Shown here in pieces: positions 11,445 to 23,761 of a DNA stretch of 64,000 bases. The stretch covers positions 154,340,199 to 154,404,198 of the forward strand of contig OX235279.1 of assembly GCA_944472155.2 (NCBI GenBank). The letters run 5' to 3'. Below the pieces are notes generated by a model. It searched no databases and had not been told where the DNA came from. It worked only from the letters and a program-made list of their open reading frames with translations. This DNA is from Trichobilharzia szidati (Eukaryota; Platyhelminthes; Trematoda; Strigeidida; Schistosomatidae). The number at the start of each line of letters is the position of its first letter. The first letter of the stretch is position 1. The position numbers were made by a program, and so were the translations under genes.

Positions 11445-12785
11445 TTTGAATCTTTATCATTATTATTGTTTGGAAAAAAGTGATTATCATTCAGAAATAC
11501 ACATATTTCTTAGCTCAATTGGTTTGCTTTCTAAATGTTTGAACAGGTATTTTCTGTATCATTGAATCTTCGGAGCAACAGTATTATTACTGATAGCTTT
11601 CTGAAAACTACCCGATAAGCCTTCTGTCTATTTGTGTTTTGGATTTTATCGATGGACGTTTCCACTTCGATCACGATATCTATGTTGACGCGTAAAGCCG
11701 TGAGCGAGCTAGTGGATCGAAATAAGCTGACCATGTTTTCTTCTATGGCACCGGGTATCTTTAAAACACCAAGTATCATTGAGCCGTTACATATTGAAAG
11801 AAGTTTACAGCAATAACCCAATAAACTGATCTCCTCTACAGCTCAGCTTTTCCTAAGCATCACTGATATGCAACTGCATGATACTATTTTAGAAACAGAA
11901 AACACACGTTTCAACGAGGAGACTCTTCTTTTGGTGAATTCATATTTATTCTAACAGTAATATTGTGAATAATAATGTTAGTGTGAAGTAAACTAGATGG
12001 AAAGGTGTAGGAAAGACATAAAAACATGAGGTCATTGCATTCATGATAACTATATAGTAGGACAAGGTAAATGTTGACAGGGAATGTACTTTGTCGCACA
12101 AATAGGCTCAGTTTGTTCTTATAGGCCTCTATAGCTTCAGTACCTTTATGCAGATTGGAAACACTTTTTACCCACACAACATGTTCTCCTGAATATAAAG
12201 ATACCAACTGCAGATATAAAATAACTACAAGCTGGATACAAATTAAATTTGCAGTTTGAATTCAGTTGAACAATCAACAGACAAAAAGACGTTATAGCCA
12301 CGAGATCTCTTCTGGACCCTTTCTTTGCAGATTTTTTATTATCAGTCTAGAAAATGATCGAGTGAAGTCAATAATTTTGTTTTCAATTGCATAAAGTGTG
12401 TACAGACCACATCTTTGTAGTTTATGACGACTGTTGTTATTTAATTAACATAGTGAGTGCATTTATTAGTCTCCATTCAGTTATAAACTCATACTTGATG
12501 TGGTTGTGTTCTCTGAGCTGGATAGTTTATTTGCGAAGCTTTCATCGCCCTACTAGGCAACATCTCCAGCACATACTTCAATTTGAAGTGAGCTTTTAGA
12601 TTTCTCCAAGAGTTTATTAGTCATCTCTTCTGGTGACCCTGAATGTGATTGGTTGCTTTTGTGTTTCCACACCCTGTAGGCTACTTCTATTGGAACTAAT
12701 TGTTTCTTTGACTTGAACTTTGACCCTTTGTGTATGACGTTTCCTTCTTATCGGTTGATAAATTTTGTTTATCTCCATGTGTCTA
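11445..12785. other. non-coding stretch
   Basis: AT-rich. Overlapping frames at 11531-11821 and 11911-12207 have no recognisable homology and no splice context. Possible eroded LINE remnants were not convincing. Confidence 0.35.
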
Positions 12786-12797
12786 ATGATTGATGAT

Positions 12798-14510
12798 TTA
12801 CTGGAATACCAGGCAGGCTTCTAAAAATTCTCTAGCATTCTTGGTGATTCCTCTGTCTAATATTTGAACGTTGTCCCAGTCGAATTGATGTCCATGGTTG
12901 TCTGTATGTAGTAATATGATGGAGTGGATGTCATGTCTTTTGACGGCTAGCTTATGATCATGGATACGAAGACGAAGAGGACGTCCACTTTGGCCAGTAT
13001 AGTGTTTTTCGCAGTTGTTACAATTTATTTTGTAGATGATGTTGGCTTTAGAACAAGACATATAAGCGAACAATATTGTTTTCAATTAGATCTTCTTCAG
13101 GCTTTACTCTAATTTACATAGATTTATACATAAAATTTTAACCAATGACGGTGATTTTGGGAATCAAATAATAATAATAATAATGTGGTAAATGTTTTGA
13201 ACGAAATTAATAACGATGATTATAATGATAACAAAATAATAATAATAATAATATTTACTTAAACTCTGATTGTCGTTCCACTTCACCTTTTAAGATTTGA
13301 CCTAATTTATTTATTTACTGAATTGTCTACATATACACTTATATACATTTACTATCTTTGTTATTCTTATCACCTGCATAAACCTTATTATCAATATTTT
13401 GTTATCATTATAATCATCGTTGTTAATTTCGTTCAAAACATTTACCACATTACTATTATTATTTGATTCCCAAAATCACCGTCATTGAAAACAATATTGT
13501 TCGCTTATATGTCTTGTTCTAATATTATAAATGGGAATATTTAAAGATGTTGGCTTTATCTTCCTTCGTTGTTGAGTCTTTTGGTTGACATAGAACTGAG
13601 TGAAGTGATTTTGTTGGTTTGTGTGCGACGTCAATTCCTAAAGGTTTGAATGATCTTGCAGTGATTCCTGAGATGTACTTTGTATATGGCAGGGCGTTTT
13701 TCTTTGTGCTTTCCTCGAGGGATTTTGATTTGATATGTTGGCTTGGGGGTATATGAAATTCCGTGGATATCCATTGCTTTGGAAGACGCCCATAAGATAT
13801 TTTTCTTCAATTTTCCTTCAGGTGGGAGTGCTGGAATGAGTCCTGACCCTCTTAAATAGTGTTTTTTTACGATTCTTTTTGTGTTTTTGGAATGTTGCTG
13901 TTGTAATTCAGTATTTGGTCTGTGTGAGTTGATTTTCTATAAACTTGAGTTTCTAATTCTCCTGTGGTTGTTCACTTGACTAAGACGTCCAAAAATGGGA
14001 TTTTGTTCTCTGATTCCTCTTCTCTTGTGAATTTGATATCGTTGAAGACGTTGTTTATCAAGTTGTGAGTTTTTTCCAACTCGTTCCTTTTGACTATTAC
14101 AAATGTGTCGTCTACGTAACGTATCCAAATTTTGGGTTTGATCTTTGTTAGGATTATGTTTTCGAGCCTTTGCATCACTGCTTCTGCAATTAAACCTGAT
14201 ATTGACGATCCCATGGGTGTTCCTTTGACTTGTTCATATATTTGGCTGTTGTTAGGCATAGGTTTATGCATTCCATCCAACGTGTATGTTGCATTTTTGA
14301 TTGTTGTGGGATGTGTTCGTCGTTGCTGAGTAATTGCTCCATGGTCTCTTTTGCTAGTTTTTGTCCGATTGAGGTATATAATGCTGTGACGTCAAAGGAT
14401 ATCGTTATTTCTTGGTCATCTATTTGGATGCCTGGAGGACGTGTTAAACATTCATTTCCTATCAAGGATGATTCATGGAACTTTGGCGGATAGATTTGAA
14501 CGAATGTGAT
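12798..14510 (-). pseudogene. Penelope-like element P3 with a nested insertion
   Basis: From high to low coordinates on the minus strand: RT motif A (ITISFDVTALYTSIG), a frameshift near 14270, motif B (KGTPMGSSISGLIAEA), motif C (WIRYVDDTFVIV), the KIPFLDVLVK block, then QVYRKSTHTDQILNY, then LPYTKYISGITARSFK and LGIDVAHKPTKSLH. The GIY-YIG domain follows: IYKINCNNCEKHYTGQSGR, LRIHDHKL and EFLEACLVFQ. The part between KEDKANI and IYKIN is split by the 496-bp fold-back insertion at 13050-13545. Removing it rejoins the frame exactly. A few stops and shifts show it is inactive, but the GIY-YIG part is otherwise well preserved. Confidence 0.85.
13050..13545. mobile_element. fold-back insertion nested in PLE P3
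   Basis: It is flanked by a perfect 12-bp direct repeat, gatgttggcttt, at 13038-13049 and 13546-13557. Inside, a perfect 37-bp inverted repeat (13050-13086 with 13484-13520) and a longer inner inverted repeat of about 100 bp (13144-13254 with 13386-13486) form a hairpin. Differences lie mostly in an (aat)n tract. The left arm has an extra 57 bp, and 25 bp of AT-rich tail follow the right arm. No coding capacity is seen. It is either a fold-back or MITE-like element, or a retro-insertion formed by template switching. Confidence 0.8.
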
Positions 14511-14579
14511 ATGGAATGGTCAAGTGGAAAATTTCTACAACTAGGTGCCTGTTTATCGAAAAAAACTTAATTCTATTAC

Positions 14580-14783
14580 TTGCCTGTTGTATTCGGAGAA
14601 GGAAGACTTAAATGTTCCGAGATAAATCTTGAAGGTGAATGGACATGCACCACAGCTGATGGACAAAAATATACAGTTGAAACTTACGAAATTGATTTGA
14701 TGTCTGTATACATGAAAATACTGTTTATGAACCTTGAATTCAAAAGAGACTACATTCTCAAAGGAGGATCTCACAGTCGGTGA
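14580..14783 (+). other. short unassigned ORF
   Basis: A 67-codon frame with EWTCTTADGQKYTVETYEID. It has secreted-domain flavour but no signal peptide and no clear splice sites. It is not recognised. It could be a lone exon or chance. Confidence 0.15.
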
Positions 14784-14799
14784 ACATTAACGTCTTTCA

Positions 14800-16685
14800 G
14801 AATAGTGTTACTTAGTCGACCATTAAGGTTCTAAAACATGAAATACGAGGTCCTGCAGTTGACCAACTCCATCTGTTTACTAGTTCACCTACTCCGATGG
14901 AGCTAGGTATATTAGTCGTTCAACATGGGTGTTTACGGCGTGGTGATAGAATGCTATCTTGAGTGGTTATGAAGTTGAGCAAGTGGAGCTATAAGAGGCG
15001 CAATAACTGAATATCTAGTCGACTCTGGTCATCTTCGGTCTAAAATCACAAAATAGCCTGCCAAAATTAATACGAATCCGACTCATCTGTACTACAGAAG
15101 AATCGACCATCGAAATAAAAAACATCAAAGCTCTGTGTACAGATAACGTCTGCTCAACCACTTCTTCTTTCTTAGTCTTTATCTGCTAGGTTCAAAACAT
15201 CACAGTAACCATCCTTACCTTAGACCCACTTATTTTCCATTTTGTTTATCCGGTCTCCTTATCCATTCCTTATTTTTATCAGTATTTCTTTGATGATTAT
15301 TACTATGTATTTTATCCTAAAGTGAGTGGAATATCAATATTGATAATTAGAGTCGACACACAAAAGAACTGATGTCTCAAACTACGATCAGTTTGTTCAT
15401 AACGTGGAAGAGAGGACTGCATAGTCGTAATATATAAAGATTACAGTTGTCAAGCTTTCCAAGGGCAACAGCAAATCCTAAACATTTGAATATTTCGAAG
15501 TCCACGCCATTTTAAAATGTGCACCAAACTATTTGAGTATATAATTCGTATGTGAATAAAATAAAGCGGTTTAGATAGTCTTTTATCTAATACGGATTAA
15601 AGTCCACCTGATTATTCGGAAGTCAGTAAACAATTACTTATCATCTCAGCAAGTATTAGGCGATTGATTTACATCTGAAGTGTACCTTATCACATCAGAT
15701 AATAAATTGACTTGGTGTTAAAACACTGTAACCGATTGAGCATTCACAGATACATCAAAAAACACTTTCTACTCAATTTTAGGTAAACTGAAATAAAATC
15801 GAACAGTACGACCAGCCTTATCTTTCGACAGGAAATATGAATATATCAACTAGAATTTCTGAGTGATATGTGTGAAAGTAAACCCTTCGTCAAAATTAAC
15901 ACCCCAGATAGGAAATATTGCGCCTAGCGAGACAAGTCATTGTGGGGTGAATTGAATTCACTCCATAGCGTATGCTCAAAATAGTCAGAATACACATTAT
16001 GTTCAAAATTTGTGTACAGTTCGATAGTTTTAGATCTCCTTCCTAAATGCAAATCGTTTGTTACAGTTCACTAATAAATCAAATACATACTGAGTCCTTT
16101 CACATTTTGCTGGTATACACATACACCACGAAATATTTTGTATCATGAGTTCATGCTAGCATCACAAAGAACACCAACAAGCTGTAAATAAACTGTAAGA
16201 ATTCTAGTCCCTCTGATTGCGTATCGCGTGAATTTATGGCCGGTGTTGAAAATGATTGACCTTAGATTGTTGAGTTTATCCTGATTCTGTGTCTCACTGT
16301 TGTTAGCTGTGTCACCGAATTCTGAAGTTGATGAAATAATAAACAAATTATTTAGAGGAAACCTGACGGGCAGTCATACTGGATTTCCAGTATGAATCTT
16401 TAGTGAGATTATGATCAGTGCCGTTGTCTGTATCTGAGCATATATAAATGAGACATTTCAGGACGATTATAATCACTTTGTCTTCACAATAGACAAACGA
16501 ACCCATCAACGTGTATTGCAGCATGTGTATTGATATGCAACGCTGCATCACTCACTGCAGTTTCAAGTTGCCGAGAAATGCAAATAGTTTTAATGCATCA
16601 TAGGAATTCAGCTCTATGCTTACTTCAGTTATCCTTCTGTTTTGGTTGTCAGGGGGTCACTCCATGACTTTCAGATCACATTTTC
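14800..16685. other. non-coding stretch
   Basis: No gene, RNA or transposon was recognised. The short frames at 16143-16346 and 16348-16551 (minus) show no family features. Confidence 0.4.
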
Positions 16686-16689
16686 AGAC

Positions 16690-18745
16690 ATTTTCTTCAG
16701 CAGAATTGGAGCAACGAAATGACCCAGGCTGGTGAAAGTCTTCGAGAAGACAGTCAGTCGACTTCCATTCTTTCTTTGAAAACAAATCTAAGCACTGGGA
16801 CAAAAAGTATCTGTACAATGTGCGAGAGTGTGAAGGCTGACCAGGGTGGCAAATAAATTAGAAGATATGGCACAAGGTTCAGCCTGGAAAGAAGGAAAGT
16901 TAATAATATCCAATGCTACACCACAACAAACAACTCAGAACAAGAAAAGAACGAAGATTTTCATAGATATCTACAAATACCAATGCATAATATCCCATAA
17001 GCTACATCAAAATCGAAATGGGCCACAAAAATTCCACCCAAACTCGGAGCAGACAATACACCAAGCGAATTCATCCAGAGGTCTGGAAAAATGAACGATA
17101 ACGTAAAAATGATTAGGTGATTAGAGTCAGCGTGTACAAAGACAAGGATATACACAAGGCCAGCGACATGGATTCCACCTGAAGCACGCAGCAGGAACCA
17201 GACGGATTACATCTTAATATCAAGGAAGTGAAGGTGCAGCCTGCTTGACACAAGGTAGAAAAGGGGGGCAGATTTGGACTAAGACCATCTAGTTCCATTA
17301 ATTTTGACAGTCAAGCTGATAGCCTCCAAAGCTACCAGAAGTACACCACAACTTAATTTCTATCTCAGAAATGAAATTACCAGCGGGTACAGAACTGCCA
17401 GTGGACATCAATCCTCCAACAAGGCAGAAATCTTCAATGCAATGAAGCTGCTGAATTCCGACGACAAAGGGGACCAGAAGGAATTCATTCTGAAACACTA
17501 AGAACGAATCCAGAGATCAAAGCAGACATGATCAAGCCAAAACTGAAAAACGCTTGCAAGGAAAGAAAATTACCTACTGATTGGAAAAATGACTAACTTA
17601 CCAGACTACCAAAGAAGGTCCACTCAAGCCTCCACAATAACTGCCACCGTATCATCCTGCTCTCCACGCCAAGCAAAATACAAATTCGCAGCCTATGAAA
17701 GATAGCCTGCATGCAGAACTGCAAATAGAACCAACTGGATTCAGGAAAAGCCATTCTTCCACTGGAAGAATTACAACGCTACACATCATCATCATCATCA
17801 TCGAACGTAGTGAAGGAAGCCAGTCAACTCCCCACCTCAACTCTGTCTACTTTGGAATGGCTTTCGGAAGTGTCGATCATGGAGTGATCTGGAAACTACC
17901 TCAACACTGTGGAGTGCAGTGCCCACATTCAACAGCTATACGATAATACCACATGTCAAGTTATTCACAAAGGAAACCTCAGTGAACCGTTTGAAGTGGT
18001 AGTGGAGGCAGGAGTATGACAAGGCTGACTACCATCACCCATGAAAACTAACATGTTGGCAAAGAGGCTGACAGTGGAGGCATGACTTCAAGTGAGCAGA
18101 GGTGATAATCATACCCGACCACCACCAACAACAGCAAAATCAACAAGCACCAATCACTATCAACGAGAGAAATTTGAAGGAGATCACCGCCTTCACTTAT
18201 CTAGATGGCACAGATTCTACTGCAGGCTAGGATATAAAAGCCAGAATAGGAAAGGCAACAATGAAAATCGTTGCTCTGAAATCTGTTTGTATATAACCTG
18301 CACTAAGCATAACTGAAAAGGAAAATTCTGATTTTTAACACCAATATTAATCTATTTCTTCTACATGGGTCTTAAACTAGCCTTACGCTTGGAGAATTGC
18401 ATTTTAAATAGGCTTCAGACTTTCATCAATAACTGCCTTCGCTACCTCCGTACTGAAGATCAGGTGGCCAGGAAGATCCTCTTGCTCGACTAATTTGTGG
18501 GAGAAAACGGAGGTGATCGGACACACACTGAGGTGAACATCAGCTGATGATGAGCGAGGTCATCGCTCAAGTGGAACGTGATTCGAGAAACGACGAGTTG
18601 ACCTTGTGTCCAAGGGTGACATGGAGGACACTGTGCGAGGAGTAGATGGAAGCCTGTGGGAAATCGTGAGGTCAGCAAGAGAGGGTGATATCTTGTTGAA
18701 ACCCTATATTTCACTAGAAATCCCAGGAAACAACACTATTTCTGC
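16690..18745 (+). pseudogene. RTE-clade LINE, heavily decayed copy R3
   Basis: It begins inside the RTE leader (acccaggctggtgaaagtct matches the leader of R4) and ends with a tail like gaaaccctatatttcactag near 18720. Recognisable pieces are scattered between stops: SQQTTHNKKRTKIF-type EN remnants, GHQSSNKAEIFNAMKLLNSD (start of the RT domain), LQIEPTGFRKSHSSTGRITT and FGMAFGSVDHGVIWKL (relic of motif A). Much of the EN domain is deleted. It shares its lesions, including a (cat)n run at about 17784-17800, with R7 and R8. Confidence 0.8.
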
Positions 18746-18749
18746 CCCG

Positions 18750-19275
18750 GCTTGTTGTGGAGCCAGCTAATTCATAAGTACCTTGCTACGTTGGTCTCTT
18801 GAGTATAGCGCTCAATCCTATATGTATAAATTCCCTTACCCCTCGACACTACACTTACACAAACTAACCTTTTGTTTCCTTATTTAAACGTAGCCATTAA
18901 CTCACTCACTGACAGCCATACAAAGCACATAAACTTCCGATTCTGTTTTTCTCCTCACATTCATGAGATTATCATTCATGCGAATGAAATTTATAATCAA
19001 TAAGAATAGAATTTAATATGAACGGTACTCGTGAGAATTCATTATTTATCATATATTTGTTGTTATTCATAATTACATACTTTGGAATATTGGTGTTCAA
19101 GTTAATGTTACAATTGTACATATTACCACATACACATGTTTTGGACTATAATCTATTAACAATCTAATTATAAATAACTTTTGGAATTCTGATGTCAATG
19201 TCTCGATGTTAACTTTGAAAAAAAAAACACTAATATTATCAAAAACAATAATTCTTTCATTATTATGAATATATG
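18750..19275. other. non-coding stretch
   Basis: AT-rich spacer between RTE copies R3 and R4. Nothing recognised. Confidence 0.4.
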
Positions 19276-19286
19276 TGTATAACTGT
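19276..19286 (+). repeat. target-site duplication, left of R4
   Basis: The 11-mer tgtataactgt occurs here and again at 22537-22547, immediately bounding the RTE copy. This defines its ends. Confidence 0.85.
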
Positions 19287-19359
19287 AACCTCGCCTAGAT
19301 TACTAGGTCGCTAGTATTCTAGCCGGTCCCAAGCCCGGATAAAGAGGGAGGGTTGGGGC

Positions 19360-21531
19360 GTGGTGCTAGCAACTCCACACCCAAAACTTAACCAAATCGC
19401 TACTAAAACTTCAACGCACAAATATATTCAAAATTCTAAAAATACAAACAATAACCTTATTTTTCGCTGGAATCGGGGAAAGGAAATGACGCAGGCTGGT
19501 GAAAGCCTTCGGGAAGCCAGTCAGCCAATGTGCCTTCTTTCGATGAAAGCAAAAATAAGGATAGGGACGTGGAATATTCGTACAATGTACGAAACTGGAA
19601 AGGCTGCCCAGGTAGCCGCAGAAATGAGGAGATATAAAATAGAAGTTTTGGGAATCTGCGAGAGCAGATGGAACGGATGCGGAAGGAGCCAACTGCCAAC
19701 TGGAGAGACAATAATCTACTCCGGTCACCCAGGGGAGGAACACGAGCACACCGAGGGAGTAGCCATCATTATGTCACCAACAGCAGCCAAAGCTCTCATG
19801 CAGTGGGAACCAATCTCCTCCAGGATAATGACATCCAGGTTCAACTCAAAAGGAAGGAAGGTTACAATCATTCAATGCTACGCGCCTACAAACGTCTCAG
19901 AACAAGAGAAGAAGGAGGATTTCTACAGTCAGCTACAAACAGTAATGGACAACGTCCCAAAGAGCGAAATCAAAATCCTGATGGGCGACATGAATGCGAA
20001 ACTGGGAGGAGACAATACAAGAAGAGGACTCACCATGGGTCATGAGGCTCTCGGTGAAATGAACGAAAATGGTGAACTCTTCTCAGACTTCTGCGCCTTC
20101 AATGATTTGGTGATTGGTGGCAGTGTGTTCAAACACAGGGATATGCACAAGGCAACATGGATTTCACCAGATGGACACACCAGAAACCAGATAGACTTCA
20201 TTTCAATCTCAAGGAAGTGGAGACGGAGCCTACTGGACACAAGATCGAGGAGAGGAGCAGATGTCGGTTCAGACCACTATCTGGTACAAGGGACTTTCAA
20301 GGTGAAGCTGAAAGCCTCGAGGATACCTGGGGATAGGCCACAATGCAAGTTCAACACTCACAAACTGAAGGACACAATCACACAGGACATTTTCACTGCA
20401 ACTGTCAGAGCAAAACAAGAAACACTACCTGGCACCACTGAGGAATCATCCGTGGAAGACCATTGGAACTCTCTGAAGGTGATTTTCAACGAAACGTGCT
20501 CAACGGTTTTAGGAAGAAAGAAGAAACAAGACAAGGAATGGCTCTCAACGGACATTTGGAAGCTAATAGAGGAGAGGAGAATGGTGAAAGAGAAAATGAT
20601 TCAATGCAAAGATGGACAAGAGAAGAAGACGCTGAGCTCAACTTACACAGCACTGGACAAAGAAGTGAAGAAGAGTGCCAGGAAGGATAAAAGACAATTC
20701 TACGACAACCTGGCTACTGAAGCTGAGAAGGCAGCAGGCAAAAGGGACCTGAGGACACTATATCAGATAACCAAGTCTTTATCCGGGAAGAGATCAACTC
20801 AAGTGAAACCTATAAAAGACAGCCAAGGGAACCCAATTACCAAAGAAGAAAGACAGATTAAACAATGGGCGGACCACTTCAAAAGACTCTTGAACCGACC
20901 ACCACCTGCAACCCATCCAGAAATACCAACAACAGCACGTACACAACTGCAGGTTGACACCAATCCTCCAACGAAAACTGAAGTCATGAATGCAATCAAG
21001 CTTCTGAAAGCTGGAAAAGCATCTGGGCCAGATGGAATACCCCCGGAAGCACTGAAAGCGGACCCAGAAACGACAGCAGATATGCTGACTCCATTATTGC
21101 AAAACGTCTGGAAGGAGGGAAAGGTGCCTACTGACTGGAGGAAAGGTTACCTCGTGAAACTACCAAAGAAGAGCGGCCTAGGACTCTGCAAGAACTGGCG
21201 AGGAATCATGCTCCTGTCGACGCCAAGTAAAATCCTGAGTCGCATCATCCTGGAGAGAATCAAGGACGCAGTGGATACAGAACTCCGACCAGAACAAGCT
21301 GGATTCAGGAAAGGCAAATCATGTTCTGACCAAATTGCAACTCTACGCATCATCATCACAGAACAAAGCATGGAATGGCAATCAAACCTCTACCTCAACT
21401 TTATAGACTTTGAGAAGGCCTTCGACAGCGTTGACCACGAAGTAATTTGGAAACTACTCGAGTACTACGGCGTACCCAAATATTCATCAACCTTATTCAA
21501 CAGCTGTACGACAACGCCACATGTCAAGTGA
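19360..21531 (+). CDS. RTE endonuclease/reverse transcriptase, frameshifted
   Basis: The first 723 codons of the RTE polyprotein, which nicks the target site and copies the element RNA. Residues 65-315 form an apurinic-type endonuclease: TWNIRTM (Asn72), GICESRW (Glu101), IQCYAPTN (171-178), ILMGDMNAKLG (206-216), NQIDF (276-280) and GSDHYL (303-308) carry its usual catalytic residues. The RT domain starts near 545 (KASGPDGIPPEAL) and reaches motif A, LNFIDFEKAFDSVDHE. A frameshift near 21475 then derails the frame. The continuation is at 21447-21719 (motif B, GVRQGCLLSPMIF) and from 21712. A 4-nt insertion at about 21710 cuts the FADD catalytic motif between FA and DD. The true start may be later, near residue 57 or 62, just before the EN domain. 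Confidence 0.9.
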   Translation: MVLATPHPKLNQIATKTSTHKYIQNSKNTNNNLIFRWNRGKEMTQAGESLREASQPMCLLSMKAKIRIGTWNIRTMYETGKAAQVAAEMRRYKIEVLGICESRWNGCGRSQLPTGETIIYSGHPGEEHEHTEGVAIIMSPTAAKALMQWEPISSRIMTSRFNSKGRKVTIIQCYAPTNVSEQEKKEDFYSQLQTVMDNVPKSEIKILMGDMNAKLGGDNTRRGLTMGHEALGEMNENGELFSDFCAFNDLVIGGSVFKHRDMHKATWISPDGHTRNQIDFISISRKWRRSLLDTRSRRGADVGSDHYLVQGTFKVKLKASRIPGDRPQCKFNTHKLKDTITQDIFTATVRAKQETLPGTTEESSVEDHWNSLKVIFNETCSTVLGRKKKQDKEWLSTDIWKLIEERRMVKEKMIQCKDGQEKKTLSSTYTALDKEVKKSARKDKRQFYDNLATEAEKAAGKRDLRTLYQITKSLSGKRSTQVKPIKDSQGNPITKEERQIKQWADHFKRLLNRPPPATHPEIPTTARTQLQVDTNPPTKTEVMNAIKLLKAGKASGPDGIPPEALKADPETTADMLTPLLQNVWKEGKVPTDWRKGYLVKLPKKSGLGLCKNWRGIMLLSTPSKILSRIILERIKDAVDTELRPEQAGFRKGKSCSDQIATLRIIITEQSMEWQSNLYLNFIDFEKAFDSVDHEVIWKLLEYYGVPKYSSTLFNSCTTTPHVK

Positions 21532-21711
21532 TCCACAACGGAAAACTCAGCGAAGCGTTTGGAGTAAACACAGGAGTCAGACAAGGGTGCTTATTATCAC
21601 CAATGATATTCCTAGTTGTGGTGGACTGGATTATGCATCAGACAGTGGGAAACGAGAAGACAGGGATATCCTGGACCGACGTGAAGAACCTAGAAGACCT
21701 GGATTTCGCGC

Positions 21712-22524
21712 GTGGATGATTTATGTTTGATGTCACACAAAATCGAAAACTTACAAGCGAAAACCGACAAACTGGTCGAAGAAGCAGAAAAGACAGGACT
21801 CCAGGTGAACATAGACAAGACGAAGGTTATGAAAATAACCAACCAACCAACAACAACAACAGCAGCAACATCCAGCGCCAATCACCATCAACGGGAGGGA
21901 TTTGAAAGAGGTTACTTCTTTCACTTATCTAGGGAGCATTGTCTCAACCACAGGAGGAACGGACGAGGATGTCAAATCGAGAATCGGGAAGGCGAGAATC
22001 ACATTCATCAACCTGAAACCAATCTGGAAATCTTCGTCATTCAGCATCAACAACAAAATTCGGATTTTCAATACAAACGTCATGTCAGTCATTTCTTCTA
22101 TACGGATCAGAAACTTAGAAGGTGACAAAGAATATTTCCAACAGGTCGCAGACCTTTATCAACAACTGTCTTCACTCTATACTGAAGATTAGATGGCCGG
22201 AAAGAATCACAAACAAGAAGCTATGGGAACAAACGAAGCAGGAACCAATCGCCCAACAAATATGCAGGAGGAAGTGGAGATGGATTGGACACTCGCTGAG
22301 GAGACCGTTGGGTGACATTGCGCGTCAGGCCAACGCTCGAGTGGAACCCGAAAGGAAAGCCGCGAGTGGGACGTCCAAGAGTGACATGGAGGAGATCGTG
22401 TGAAGAGGAACTGAAACAGTATGGATTAACATGGATGCAAGTGAAAAGTACAGCACAAGACAGAAGCAAGTGGATGCGTGCAGTTGAAGCCCTATGTTCC
22501 ACTAGGAACCCAAGGGAACAATAA
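21712..22524 (+). pseudogene. C-terminal part of the R4 polyprotein, several frames
   Basis: After the broken FADD motif come DDLCLMSHKIENLQAKTDK and VEEAEKTGLQVNIDKTKVM. Then, in another frame, LKEVTSFTYLGSIVSTTGG and SINNKIRIFNTNVMSV, and in a third, TFINNCLHSILKIRWPE with the RRKWRWIGHSLRR motif. Last comes GKPRVGRPRVTWRRSCEEEL, the usual RTE C-terminus. At least three frame changes are needed to read through, so the element cannot make its own RT. Confidence 0.85.
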
Positions 22525-22536
22525 AAATAATAATAA

Positions 22537-22547
22537 TGTATAACTGT
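22537..22547 (+). repeat. target-site duplication, right of R4
   Basis: Second copy of the 11-mer tgtataactgt, directly after the (taa)n tail. Confidence 0.85.
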
Positions 22548-22549
22548 GG

Positions 22550-23758
22550 GATCTGATGAAGAAGCTACCGAAAAAATAGTATTTGTTCAATAATCAGTCT
22601 TTCAATATTGAATACACTATTCAGCAAAAGACCTGTAATTATGTCACATTTTAGAATCTATTTTCCTTACTGTTCCAATATTAGCCACTAAAAAGCCGTT
22701 AATTTGTCATATTTTCTGACACAAACTGTATTTGTCCATTGTATGAGATAGCAGGACGAAAAATGCATCCACCCATCTGATACATCTACTGAAAGGTGAA
22801 TAATTAATCTCATTTTTTGAGGTTCGCTCCTGTATAATCATACCGATTTCGCATCCCAGAAATAAGGACTATTTGTGTAATTTCCGAGCACTATCTTGCA
22901 TGGTTAGGCGAGGTGCAAGAACTGAAGTTGACTCGTCATTATATTTCAGCTCACACTATAGACTATCACCAGACAATCAATATTAACAAAGCATTTTGAT
23001 TTATCTATCACATTCCCACCAATCCTAATCTCGCATTTATGAATCCGTCTTATTCGCATAAAAGAGAAGCTATCGGAATCTAACTTAGGAAGCCAAACCT
23101 GTGTACAGCATCTCTCTTTATCTCAACCATCTTCACATGAATGTTAAGTCTGATCACTTCTCCCTCCCTCTGTATCAGTTAGGAGTTATCATTTTTTAAA
23201 ATTATCTTTTATTTGCCCAATTCAGCCATAGTAAAAATTTAAAAATAAAATTTCATTCAGCCAGAACACTTCCCTGATTGCTTGCTTGAAGCAAATGTTT
23301 GTTCATTGACTACCTTGTACGATTCCTCTTCAATTCATTTTCCGAGTTGTCTTGCATGAAAAGTACAGTTGTTTGTTCACACTATGATCATATTCACTCT
23401 GGTTAATTGTTGGCTGCTGTCTTGGCTCTGTAACAACCGGTCACCTTTTGGAATCTTTAGGATGATACTCGTTCTAGTTGCAATAAGTGTCAGCTGTGAA
23501 GTCAACGAACCTCCAGTGAAGAAGCCTCACTGACTTGTACTTTATGTGGTTCTTTGAAATCTACATTAAATCGGCTCAACTGGGCACACTAATTATTTTT
23601 GATTTATAACAATTATAAGATTTTAGTTGATAATCTCCTATAATTTTAGTTCACTTGAAAGCCACATTCTTCTACGGTGTCTATAGTTTGGTCCATTACA
23701 AGATTTTCATATTTAATCTATTCACTCATTTATTTCTCGTATTTTTCAACACTAAAAA
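22550..23758. other. non-coding stretch
   Basis: AT-rich sequence; no gene or repeat recognised. Confidence 0.4.
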
Positions 23759-23761
23759 TTT

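Larger units (their letters stand above)
19287..22536 (+). mobile_element. full-length RTE-clade LINE (SR2-like), copy R4
   Basis: A 3250-bp element with 11-bp target duplications. The 5' UTR starts aacctcgcctagattactag, a sequence also seen at 31.95 and 37.5 kb, and the 3' end is gaagccctatgttccacta followed by a (taa)n tail. The main frame is at 19360-21531; later parts of the polyprotein lie in other frames. The 5' UTR has several small inverted repeats (ccgg..ccgg, ctag motifs) of the kind that could fold. It inserted into AT-rich DNA and, by its conservation, is the youngest RTE copy here. Confidence 0.92.

Noticed and set aside
13137..13480. CRISPR-like or satellite array at the (aat)n tracts
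   Set aside because: The repeats are microsatellite runs inside hairpin arms, without spacers.
19287..19380. HDV-like self-cleaving ribozyme at the RTE 5' end
   Set aside because: Some RTE LINEs have such ribozymes, and small inverted repeats are present, but I could not fit the nested double pseudoknot or the catalytic C by hand. A structural search is needed to decide.
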